64,000 nt of DNA from Oscillatoria sp. SIO1A7 (GTDB taxonomy: Bacteria; Cyanobacteriota; Cyanobacteriia; Cyanobacteriales; Laspinemataceae). The DNA is taken from NCBI GenBank assembly GCA_010672965.1, contig JAAHFN010000031.1, positions 40,051 to 104,050 of the forward strand, read 5' to 3'. Shown here piece after piece: positions 26,904-38,500 of this stretch; the stretch's first letter is position 1, and each line of letters opens with the position of its first letter. A program made the position numbers and the translations under genes. Under the pieces are notes generated by a model. It was not told the DNA's origin. It made no database searches and was given only the letters and a program-made list of their open reading frames with translations.

Positions 26904-27407
26904 ATGACTGCTAACAAAAAATCAAAACTATCCAAAAAGTCGCCAGATGCAAACTTAAAGCGCCTTCGTTCCTTGAGCAACCTCCTGGACAATGCAATTG
27001 CCATCCCTGGCACCTCTTATAAAGTCGGCATTGACCCCTTGCTGGGATTGATACCCGGGGGAGGGGATATTGCCAGCTCTGCTTTATCTGCTTACATAGT
27101 TTTTTCCGCAGGAATGATGGGCGCTCCTCGGGAACTATTAGTGCAAATGGTATTTAATATTTTCTTAGATACTTTTGCCGGGGTAATCCCAGTGGTTGGC
27201 GACCTGTTTGACGTGGCTTGGAAAGCAAACATGAAAAATATGCAACTGCTAGAGGAGCATTTTGGCAAAGCGGAACCGGCTAATACCAAGAAAGTCTCGA
27301 AAGGATTTATTTTCTTCCTAATAGGTGCGGTCATGCTGGTGGCGATCGCAGTTGCCATTTTTAGTGCATGGCTGATTAGCCTAGTATTTCGGGCGATCGT
27401 TGGCTAA
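26904..27407 (+). CDS. DUF4112 family membrane protein
   Basis: 167 residues. The conserved core IPGTSYKVGIDPLLGLIPGGGDI and GVIPVVGDLFDVAWKANMKN defines DUF4112. Hydrophobic segments occur at about 50-80 and 85-100, and a C-terminal anchor spans about 134-160. N-terminal 20 residues are lysine-rich. Function unknown. ligA follows after 38 bases and may be co-transcribed. Confidence 0.85.
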   Translation: MTANKKSKLSKKSPDANLKRLRSLSNLLDNAIAIPGTSYKVGIDPLLGLIPGGGDIASSALSAYIVFSAGMMGAPRELLVQMVFNIFLDTFAGVIPVVGDLFDVAWKANMKNMQLLEEHFGKAEPANTKKVSKGFIFFLIGAVMLVAIAVAIFSAWLISLVFRAIVG

Positions 27408-27418
27408 ATCATAACTAA

Positions 27419-29524
<2,106 letters not shown>

Positions 29525-30059
29525 TTTGAGTTCTTAGCTTGTGAGTTCTTAGCTTGTGAGTTTTGGGTTTTATATCATGTCGGTTTGAATGCAAAAAATC
29601 AATTTATGCCTAGGACGGGCGATTTCAATTTTTGTCTGTGGGTATTTAACCGGACTCGATCTTAATACTAATTCTTTATGAACAGGACTTACGCAAATTG
29701 TCTTATGTATCCTAAATGTAGGGGCGATTCGCGAATCGCCCCTACCGTTAATGCGTAAGTCCTGATGAAGCTGCACGCAATCCGCCGGCGTTGTACAATC
29801 GTGGGATGATAGATGCGATCGCAGATCTTTTAAACTTATACCAAAAGCCACTTTCAGTTATCTGCTAATTGGGGTATCATCCCTAAAATTTCCAACGCCT
29901 TCGTTATTTTTAGTTTAAGTCAGCCCGTCTCAATGCTTAGGCAAGCGCTGACTGCCTACTGCTATTTATAGCATAGAATTTCTTAGAGGGGCTTTCTCGG
30001 CTTTCTCCCTTGCCCAGTCGATAAGGGCCCCTTAATGTCCCGAAAAAACCAATTGAGCT
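29525..30059. other. Spacer with a miniature element and a Uma2-type leader
   Basis: Contains short GTTCTTAGCTTGTGA tandem units just after ligA, a miniature element (29683-29764), and from about 29895 a leader sequence shared with the Uma2 genes further along. No gene seen. Confidence 0.7.
29683..29764. mobile_element. CAGGACTTACGCA miniature element, copy 3
   Basis: 82 bp, the cleanest copy: perfect 13-bp ends CAGGACTTACGCA and TGCGTAAGTCCTG. The centre is a perfect palindrome GTAGGGGCGATTC/GAATCGCCCCTAC. Flanked by direct repeats ATGAA. Confidence 0.9.
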
Positions 30060-30125
30060 ATGGTAACGATCGCACCGAATCCCAAAACCAAACCGCAAAC
30101 CTCGGAATCCCCTTTTACATTCGCG
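29895..30125 (+). repeat. Uma2-type leader plus first codons, copy at DUF4347 gene
   Basis: The stretch CGTTATTTTTAGTTTAAG, CCCGTCTCAATGCTTAGGC, GAATTTCTTAGAGGGGCTTT, CCCTTGCCCAGTCGATAAGG and the codons for P-K-T-K-P-Q-T-S-E-S recur at 46604-46645 plus 47457-47600, at 49259-49480, and in part at 50708-50790. Only here does it lead into a DUF4347 protein. Confidence 0.8.
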
Positions 30126-33100
30126 AAGCCTGCGCATAATAGCGCGATCGCTTTTATCGATCCAGCGGTTAAAAATTACGAGCATCTGGTTGCTGGCTTA
30201 GCACCGGGAGTAGAAGCGATCGTCCTCGACCCAGAACTAGATGGAGTCGAGCAGATAGCCCGGGAATTACAAATTAGATTTCAAAAATCCCTCCAGCCTT
30301 CCTGTTTCGGGGTTCGGGGCTCCGGGCGGCATAGGGATTCGGACTTCTCAATTCATATTGTTTCTCACGGCGGCCCGGGCAGCTTGCAACTGGGGAATGG
30401 GCAACTGAGTTTGGATAACCTAGAGCTGTATGCTAGTAAATTGCAGCAATGGCAGCAATGGACGCCCGCTAGTGCCGCTGCGCGGAATTCAAAATTCAAA
30501 ATTCAAAATTCAAAATGCTTTTGTACCCCGAGCGGCTCCAAGAGAGCTGGTGGATTATTTCTGCCGTACTGCGCTGGCAAAACTAGCTTTAACTCCTTTA
30601 ACTCAGATTTCCCGGCTCAAAGCTCGGGTTTCTCAATTCTTCTCTATGGGTGCAACGTCGCTGCTGGCGAAAGGGGAGCGGCATTTCTACGGCGACTGCA
30701 GGAACTGACCGGCGCATCGGTGGCTGCTTCTACCAAGCCAACCGGTAGCGCGAGACTTGGCGGCGATTGGCAACTGGATTGGAAGAGTCGCCAGGACTTT
30801 AATTATCCTCCTTTGCCATTTCAAAAGAAAGTCATGCAAGCATATCCGTTTGTTTTGGCAGTCTTTACTGTTAATGACCTTGGAGATGCTGGAGATGCCA
30901 ACCCAGGGGATGGAATTGCTCTGACCGCTGGGGGCGTGACTACATTAAGAGCGGCGATCGAGGAAAGCAATGCTCTATTGACAAACGATACGATTGTCTT
31001 CGACCCAAGCCTAGCAGATAATTCGACGATCGCCCTAGGCAGCGAACTGGCAATTAATCCTTCGTTTCCCAATGAAAGTCTTGCCATTGACGGTAGTAAC
31101 ATTCCCGGCTTAACAATAAGCGGTGACAACAGCAGCCGCGTATTTAACATTATCGGCAATCCTCTTGTCACTCTCTCCAATCTAACCATAGCCAATGGCA
31201 GGGCGACCGAAGGCGGCGGCATCTTAAATCCTGGCAGTTTAATCGTTAACAATAGCACTATCTACAACAATGCATCCACGGGTAGCTTTGGGGGAGGTAT
31301 TTTCAACTCCGGTGCTATAATTATGCTCAATAGCACTGTGTCCGGCAACGCGACGGCTGGTTCTGGCGGCGGCATCCATAACGCTACTAGCTCGGCGATC
31401 GCCTATATTATCAATAGCACCCTGACTGACAATAATGCTACGGGTAATGGCGGCGGTATCAGTAAAGTTGCAGGCGGTACGGTTCAGGTTGAAAATACGA
31501 TTGTTGCTGGCAATAATGCTGGCACCAATCCCGATGTTAGCGGGACATTTACCACTTTCGGTAATAATCTGATTGGCGACGGTGCGGGCGGTAATTTCGT
31601 AGATGGGACGAACGGCGATCGCGTAGGAGTTGCAGTTGCCAATGTTCTTAACCCCACCCTGGCAGATAACGGCGGCACCACAAAAACTCACGCCTTAATC
31701 CTCAGCCCGGGAACAAATCCTGCTATTGACGGCGGTGGCACTGTTGATTCAAACGTACTTTTAGCTGGCAATTTTGTTACCTTGAGTGACACCGGCCAAA
31801 TAGACCAGCGAGGAGTGCCCCGAGTTTTGGGCGGTCCCGATATTGGAGCCTACGAGGCTGAGATAGATCGCGCCAATGACGCTCCTATTGTCGCCGTTCC
31901 CGGTGCTTCCTTTTCCCTTTACGACGGCACTGGCACCCCCGATAGTCAGGATTTTTTCTATCTAGCTGCTAATCCATTCTCTTTTAGTCCACCAAATGGC
32001 ATCGCAGCAACGCAAACTGGCCAAAATCTGAATACTACCGCCCAGACTGACGATTACGCAGGCTACTTCGGCAACCCGGCGGCAATTCCCCTGCTCGATC
32101 GCAACGTCGGCTATACGGTCAGCTTCACCGCCCAAGTTGTTTCTGAAAACCATGCAGGGAGCGATAAAAATGGCGACGGTCAAGAAGACCGAGCTGGCTT
32201 TAGCGCGATCGTGCTTAGCAATGACCTCAAAGGCATCGAACTCGGTTTTTGGACAGACCGGATTTGGGCGCAGGAGGAGGGCGCTGCCGAACCGCCGCCC
32301 AATACTAATACTCTGTTTACTCAGGCTGAGAGCGCAGCCTTCAACACCACTACAGGTTTAATTCCCTACGATTTGACCGTTTTGGGAAATACCTATACAT
32401 TGTCCAGCGGCGGCACGACTATTCTTACAGGTAATTTGAGGGACTATAGCAACTTTACGGGTCTCCTCAATCCTTACTCTATTCCTAACTTTCTCTTTCT
32501 AGGGGACGACACGCCCTCCGCCGATGCAGAGATTAATTTGTCATCGGTATCTATAACTACTGGCTCGACTCTGGTTAGCCAGAGCGTTAATGAAGATACG
32601 GATCTGGCGATTCAGGGCATCCGCATTAATGATGTTGATTCCGTAACTAACAATATCGTCGTCAATCTCTCAGTGACTAATGGCACCCTAACAGCGAATA
32701 CAGGGGTTGCTGGAGGGGTGGCGGCTGGCAATATTAGCAATAACGGGACGAGCGAGATCGCTCTAACTGGTACTTTGAGCGAGATTAACGCAACTCTTGC
32801 GGACGCTAGCGGGCTAATCTACCGAGGCAATCTTGACTTTAACAATGCGGTTAACGGTAATAATCCTGAGATTCTCAGCATAGTTGCTAACGATGGTGGC
32901 AATACTGGCACCGGCGGGGCTCAAACTGACAACCAAACTTTTAATATTACGGTGAATCCAATCAACGATGCCCCTGTCTTTAGCAAAGGTCTAGACCAGA
33001 CTGTTAGCGAGGATGCCGGAGCCCAGAGGGTTAATAACTGGGCAACGGGAATCGGACCGGGAGGCGGAACTGACGAAACGAGCCAGACTCTCGCGTCCTT

Positions 33101-35243
33101 TAACGTTGCTAACAATAACAATAGCTTGTTTGCGGTTCAGCCGGCGATCGATAGCAACGGCAACCTAACTTATACTCCGGCGGCCAATGCCAGCGGCACT
33201 GCCACGGTTACGGTTACTTTACAGGATTCGGGGGGAACTGCTAACGGAGGTCAAGATACCAAGAGCGAGACATTTACTATTGCGGTTAATCCGGTTAACG
33301 ATGTCCCGATCGCCAACAACGATAGCTATAACACTAGCGAAGATACGCCCCTAACGATGCCAGTTGCTAGCGGAGTATTGGCGAACGATACCGATGTGGA
33401 GAGTTCCCTAACCTCTACGGTAATACAAGCACCCAGCAACGGAACTTTAACTCTTAATAGCGACGGTTCTTTTAGTTACCAGCCCAATGCCAATTTCAAC
33501 GGCACGGATAGCTTTAGCTACAAAGCTAATGACGGTACGGATGACTCGAATCTAGCCACGGCAACTATTGCGATCGCATCCGTTAACGATTCTCCGCAAG
33601 TCGCCAATGCGATCGCCAACCAGACTGCAACTCAAGATGCTGCTTTTAGTTTCCAGTTTCCTCCTAACACTTTTAGCGATGCAGATGGGGACATACTTAC
33701 CTATACTGCCAGTCTGGATAGCGGCAATTCCCTACCGAGTTGGTTAAGCTTCGATGCCATTACCCGGACTTTTAGCGGCACCCCAACTGCCAGCGATATC
33801 TTAGCTCTGAACCTAAAAGTCACCGCAACCGATGCCGCCGGTACTAGCGCTAGCCATAGTTTCGGGCTAACGGTTAATTCAGTTAACGCCAATTCCGATA
33901 GCGGCACGTCAGTGGATAACTCTGGCGATAATTCCGGGGCTAATCCGTCTGGGGATAATTCTGGCGCTAATCCATCGGGGGATAATTCTGGGGATAATTC
34001 TGGTGCTAATCCGTCTGGCGATAATTCCGTAGATTCTGGCGCTAATCCGTCTGGCGATAATTCCGTAGATTCTGGCGATAATTCCGGGGCTAATCCATCG
34101 GGGGATAATTCCGTAGATAATTCTGGCGCTAATTCATCCGGGGATAATTCCGGGGCTAATTCATCGGGGGATAATTCCGGCGCTAATCCGTCTGGCGATA
34201 ATTCCGTAGATTCTGGCGCTAATTCATCCGGAGATAATTCCGGGGCTAATCCGTCTGGCGATAATTCCGGGGCTAATTCCGTAGATAATTCTCCGATCGA
34301 TAATACGCCAGTCATTATTCGCGATGGGCTAGTTCTCCCTCCTAAGACTTTGGGAGATTCTCCTAGGGAGACGCTTTGCGATTCATGTCCCGCAGCACAA
34401 AGCGCCGATATTGCTAGCGGAGACAATGGGAGGCAAATAGCTTCTCTCTGCGACTCTTTCCCCACTCCAAATCTGGATATTGGCAATCTGGATATTGGCC
34501 TAGATATTGGCGATCGCGCAGCATCTACGCAGGAGAATCGCGAGTCCCCAAGGCCGCTGCTAATTACCCATAATGGTGGCGAAGGAGAAGATACGATTAA
34601 TGGCGGTTCTGGTAGCGAAGCTATCCTCGGCGGAGGTGGCAGGGATTTGTTGCGCGGGGGCAGCGGCAGGGATACTCTCCTGGGCAGCGAGGGCAACGAT
34701 TGGCTTAATGGCAATCGGGATAGCGATTTTCTCGATGGCGGCCAGGGCGACGATACCCTCCACGGCGGAAAAGATGGCGATATTCTTAAAGGCAATAGCG
34801 ATCGCGACGTCCTGTTTGGGGATGAGGGCAACGATACTATCTGCGGCGGAGAGGATGGCGATTTCCTCAGCGGCAATACCGGCGCTGACTTCCTCGATGG
34901 CTGTGCCGGGGACGATACCCTTTACGGCGGCAAAGATAACGATATTCTCTGGGGCGGCAGTGGCAATGACATACTCAGCGGCGATTTTGGGGACGACACC
35001 CTGACTGGCGGTTCCGGTTTCGACTCATTTGTTCTCGGAGCGGGTCGCGGAATTGAAACAATCCTTGACTTTGAAGCGGGAATTGATTCCCTAGAATTTA
35101 TCTATTTCTCCACCCCGGCAACGCCAACTATTACTCAAATAGGCAGCGATGTTCAGATTGAAATGGGCGGAGAAATTTTGGCTTATCTGGTTGGCGTAGA
35201 TGCTAGCGCGCACAGAATAGCCAGCGAAGCTATCGCGATTTGA
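30060..35243 (+). CDS. Giant DUF4347 / beta-helix / cadherin-like / RTX surface protein
   Basis: 1727 residues. The first ~25 come from a Uma2-type leader. DUF4347 domain about 28-265 (FIDPAVKNYEHLVAGL, HIVSHGGPGSLQLGN, LLYGCNVAAGERGAAFLRRL), interrupted by about 60 repeat-coded residues (135-192). Choice-of-anchor/parallel beta-helix about 275-600 (TTLRAAIEESNA, GGGIFNSG repeats). Cadherin or VCBS-like repeats about 840-1280 (NDAPV, FSYQPNANFNGTDSFSYKAND). A low-complexity SGDNSGANP stretch about 1285-1410. Calcium-binding RTX nonapeptides about 1510-1660 (GNDTICGGEDGD, GGSGNDILSGD). No classical signal peptide; RTX repeats suggest type I secretion. Probably an adhesin or cell-surface protein. 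Confidence 0.85.
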   Translation: MVTIAPNPKTKPQTSESPFTFAKPAHNSAIAFIDPAVKNYEHLVAGLAPGVEAIVLDPELDGVEQIARELQIRFQKSLQPSCFGVRGSGRHRDSDFSIHIVSHGGPGSLQLGNGQLSLDNLELYASKLQQWQQWTPASAAARNSKFKIQNSKCFCTPSGSKRAGGLFLPYCAGKTSFNSFNSDFPAQSSGFSILLYGCNVAAGERGAAFLRRLQELTGASVAASTKPTGSARLGGDWQLDWKSRQDFNYPPLPFQKKVMQAYPFVLAVFTVNDLGDAGDANPGDGIALTAGGVTTLRAAIEESNALLTNDTIVFDPSLADNSTIALGSELAINPSFPNESLAIDGSNIPGLTISGDNSSRVFNIIGNPLVTLSNLTIANGRATEGGGILNPGSLIVNNSTIYNNASTGSFGGGIFNSGAIIMLNSTVSGNATAGSGGGIHNATSSAIAYIINSTLTDNNATGNGGGISKVAGGTVQVENTIVAGNNAGTNPDVSGTFTTFGNNLIGDGAGGNFVDGTNGDRVGVAVANVLNPTLADNGGTTKTHALILSPGTNPAIDGGGTVDSNVLLAGNFVTLSDTGQIDQRGVPRVLGGPDIGAYEAEIDRANDAPIVAVPGASFSLYDGTGTPDSQDFFYLAANPFSFSPPNGIAATQTGQNLNTTAQTDDYAGYFGNPAAIPLLDRNVGYTVSFTAQVVSENHAGSDKNGDGQEDRAGFSAIVLSNDLKGIELGFWTDRIWAQEEGAAEPPPNTNTLFTQAESAAFNTTTGLIPYDLTVLGNTYTLSSGGTTILTGNLRDYSNFTGLLNPYSIPNFLFLGDDTPSADAEINLSSVSITTGSTLVSQSVNEDTDLAIQGIRINDVDSVTNNIVVNLSVTNGTLTANTGVAGGVAAGNISNNGTSEIALTGTLSEINATLADASGLIYRGNLDFNNAVNGNNPEILSIVANDGGNTGTGGAQTDNQTFNITVNPINDAPVFSKGLDQTVSEDAGAQRVNNWATGIGPGGGTDETSQTLASFNVANNNNSLFAVQPAIDSNGNLTYTPAANASGTATVTVTLQDSGGTANGGQDTKSETFTIAVNPVNDVPIANNDSYNTSEDTPLTMPVASGVLANDTDVESSLTSTVIQAPSNGTLTLNSDGSFSYQPNANFNGTDSFSYKANDGTDDSNLATATIAIASVNDSPQVANAIANQTATQDAAFSFQFPPNTFSDADGDILTYTASLDSGNSLPSWLSFDAITRTFSGTPTASDILALNLKVTATDAAGTSASHSFGLTVNSVNANSDSGTSVDNSGDNSGANPSGDNSGANPSGDNSGDNSGANPSGDNSVDSGANPSGDNSVDSGDNSGANPSGDNSVDNSGANSSGDNSGANSSGDNSGANPSGDNSVDSGANSSGDNSGANPSGDNSGANSVDNSPIDNTPVIIRDGLVLPPKTLGDSPRETLCDSCPAAQSADIASGDNGRQIASLCDSFPTPNLDIGNLDIGLDIGDRAASTQENRESPRPLLITHNGGEGEDTINGGSGSEAILGGGGRDLLRGGSGRDTLLGSEGNDWLNGNRDSDFLDGGQGDDTLHGGKDGDILKGNSDRDVLFGDEGNDTICGGEDGDFLSGNTGADFLDGCAGDDTLYGGKDNDILWGGSGNDILSGDFGDDTLTGGSGFDSFVLGAGRGIETILDFEAGIDSLEFIYFSTPATPTITQIGSDVQIEMGGEILAYLVGVDASAHRIASEAIAI
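33915..34290 (+). repeat. Tandem array coding SGDNSGANP / SGDNSVDSGANP units
   Basis: About 375 bp of imperfect 27-33 base units within the DUF4347 gene (GATAATTCCGGGGCTAATCC-type). All units keep the frame. It likely forms a flexible acidic linker between the cadherin-like and RTX regions, and is a likely site of length variation. Confidence 0.85.
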
Positions 35244-35580
35244 AATTGCCCGTAGGGGTTCCCCGTGCCCGCCCCGGTTGGTATGAGGCGGCCGGGGCGG
35301 GCACGGGGAACCCCTACAAACTGTGACTGTTTAACCGGATTTGATATTAGATCGAGTCCGGTTAAATCCCCACAGAATTGGAATCTCCCGTAGGACGGGC
35401 GTCCCGCCTGTCCCTAGCGCTTGGTAGGACAGGCGGGACGCCCGTCCTACGGAGGATTTTATTTTTTTAGGGCGATTCAACGGACTTGATATGATATGAG
35501 ATGACTTACAGTTTTTCAACTCAAAACTCTCAAGCTAAGAACTTAAAAATCTCCCCACACCCTACACCCCACACCCTAAA
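35244..35580. repeat. Convergent spacer with two long inverted repeats
   Basis: 35254-35319 is a GTAGGGGTTCCCCGTGCC...GGAACCCCTAC palindrome and 35389-35454 is a CCGTAGGACGGGCGTCCCGC...GGACGCCCGTCCTACGG palindrome. The second has relatives at about 55713-55785 and, degenerate, 48323-48393. Both lie between two convergent giant genes and could act as terminators. Confidence 0.75.
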
Positions 35581-38500
35581 TTACCAGGGACTGCCGATCG
35601 CGCTAAAGCCAGACCAATAATAAGGATGATTCAGTAATTGGTCTGGTAATTTAGATAAGTCGCCGGGTAAAGATAGGGGATTGCTAGAGTTGACTAGCTG
35701 GCCGGATTCTATTCGCACTTCCCCGCGAATCATCCCTAGCTGTGCCTGACGCAGAGCCTCCGCTTTAATAGGAGCTTGGCGCAGGTGACGATAAAATTCT
35801 GTCATCAATCCCAAAGTGCCTTCATCGCTAACATACCAGAGACTGCCCAAAGCCGACCGGACGCCGTTATGTATCGCCAGTCCGGTAAAGCCTAACTCTG
35901 CTTCTGGGTCTCCCAATGCAGTTCGGCAGGCAGAAAGCACCAACAGCTCGACCTGCGGATCGTTCCAGTTTGCAGAAGGCATCAGATCGTAAGAAAGCTT
36001 GTTATTCCAGAAATGAATATAAGATTTGTTCGGCGTTCCAGACTTGAAGTTAGCATGAGTGGCTAGGTGTACGATTTGAAATCCTTCTTCCTGGCGCTGT
36101 TGGATCAAATTATCGAGGGTAAAGCTGTTGTTCAGGAAAAATTTACCCGGCCAGAGCTGGGAGGCGATCGCTTCTAACTCTAAGGGCACGGCGGGTAAGG
36201 GAGTCTCGTCGGGGAACTCGCTCGCTCCCATCGCCAAGACTTTAGCATCCCGAACCGATTGGTATTGGTGCGGAACGAGACTGAAACTGGGAATCAGGCT
36301 AAAGCTGTATTGCTCCACGAAGAAATTTTCTCCCGAGTGCAAAGCAGCCAGTGGCAAAGAACGTAATTGTGAATCTAGAGAAAACAGGATTGTATCTATG
36401 CCCCGCTCTTCTAAATCTGCCGCTAAGGGTGCAATAATCCATTGGTAGAGCTGCTGAGAAGAATCCAAATAACTGGTGGTGTTGCGTTTGATGGGGCTGG
36501 TGATTTCGCGTTTCAACTTGCGGACTACTGGCAGCAGAACTTCCCGAGGAGCTTCTGGGATGCTATGGCGAACCGGGTCTCCGTAGGGCGGGACTAAAAC
36601 CAACTCTAATTGACTGATTCGCGATACGACATAGATTATAGCCGATTTCTGATTTGTTTCCGCCTCGATGCTCTGCAATACTTTTTGGAAATTCGTTATA
36701 GCGACACTTTGCTTGGCAAGATTGGCAGTGACTCCCAGGTGTTCCCTATATTCTTGATTCCTGAGTTGCTCGATACTCCAGACGGTTCCTATTATATCGT
36801 TTCGCTTAAAGATTCCATCTAGAGAGACGCTAATTCCCTCGGAGCTATCTGAGCTGCTCTCATCGGCTGCGGCTTCAGCGCTATTAGCCGAATCAGATGA
36901 CTCGTTAGACTCGGTAGCCGACGAATCGCTAGCAGTAGAAACCGACGAGCCGCTATTAGAGTTGGAGTTGCTGGAGTTACCGGAGTTATTGCGGCTATCG
37001 GAATTGCTGCTGTCTAGTTGGGTGCGATTCTCCTGCAGGGTAGCAACGCTTGCGCCATTGGTCGAATTGCCCAGGTTAGCCGAAGCAGACGAGCCGCCGT
37101 TAGAACTAGAGCCCGATACATTGTTAGAATTAGAAGCCGATAAATCCCTTGAGTCGGTAGCGGCAGTCTGAGATTGCTCGCTAGAGGTAGAATCGGGCGA
37201 ATTATCGGACGCATCTTCGACAGAACTAGCATCTGCGGCAGAACTAGCATCTACAGAACTCGCATCGGCAGAGCGATCGCTGTTTATCGAGGCAATAGAA
37301 GCAGCAGTACAGGAGCTGCCCAAATATGTGGTATCGCAAGATTCCACATCGTACTTCTCTAGCAATTCGGCGCGTCGTTCCTCGGACAAATCCGCGATCG
37401 CAGTCTCGTCAACATTCAAAAGCCGCTGCCAGGAAAATTCTAACGGCCGCTCCAGTTCCAAACGTTCTATATTGAAATCTTTCTCGACATCTTCTGTTAA
37501 ACCTACAATATTGGCAGTTTCTTGTTGGGGCGATCGCAACGGTTCTGCTAGCAAAAGGGGCGAGTTTTGTTCTGCCGGAGGCAATGACGCTAGCGGCAAC
37601 TGGGCTGGAGGAGACTGGACTGAGGGCGACTCTACCAGCAATGGTTCTGTAGCTGCCAACCGAGGTTGCGCAACTGGAGTTAAAGCATCTGGAGTTAAAG
37701 CATCTGGAGCATTAGCAATTGGAGCATTAGCAAATGGAGCTAGCGTTTCTGCCTGCAATACATCTGGAGTTAAGGCAACTGGAGCATTAGCTTCTGGAGT
37801 TAATCCTTCTGGAGTTAAGGCAACTGGAGCATTAGCTTCTGGAGTTAATCCTTCTGGAGTTAACGCCTCGCTAGGTAGCGCCTGTAGAGCTGGAGTTTCT
37901 AAATTTGTCGGTTGTGCTACTTCTATTGGGGATTGTCCGTTGGTGGGTTCGGCAACTATTGGTGGTAGTTCTAGGGCTGAATTTGTCGGAGGTTCCGGGA
38001 CGGATACCAGGGCAATACCTCCGGAAGTAAATGAATATAAAAACGACTGGTTAGCAATAGTATCCGCTCCAGTAGTAAGCGCCCCTGCAGTTCCGTTGTT
38101 TGTCGCATCTCCCACTACAAAGGGAATTGTCCCATTGCCTCCATGTCGGATAGCGATTGCCCCATTGCTATTGCCGCCAATTGTCGAAATACTCGCATTC
38201 GTTCCATTCGCAGCAGTAAAAGTATTGGTAGCTCGGAAAAACCTTCCTGTAGTAATATCGACATTCCCCCCGGTCGTTGCCCCTTCAGCATTAATCGAAC
38301 TTACTTGAGTATCGTTTAAAGGGTCGAGAGTAACATTGCCGCCCGCTCCGCTGACTCCTCTAGAGTCAATTGCCCCAAGGGTCATTTCCTGAGTTGCTCG
38401 AACGGTAATACTCCCGCCATCCACCGCCCCCGAGGAATTGAGATTTCCAGCTTCGACTATTCCCGAAGCGCCCAAGCTCGTCAGATTAATGCTAGCGCCA

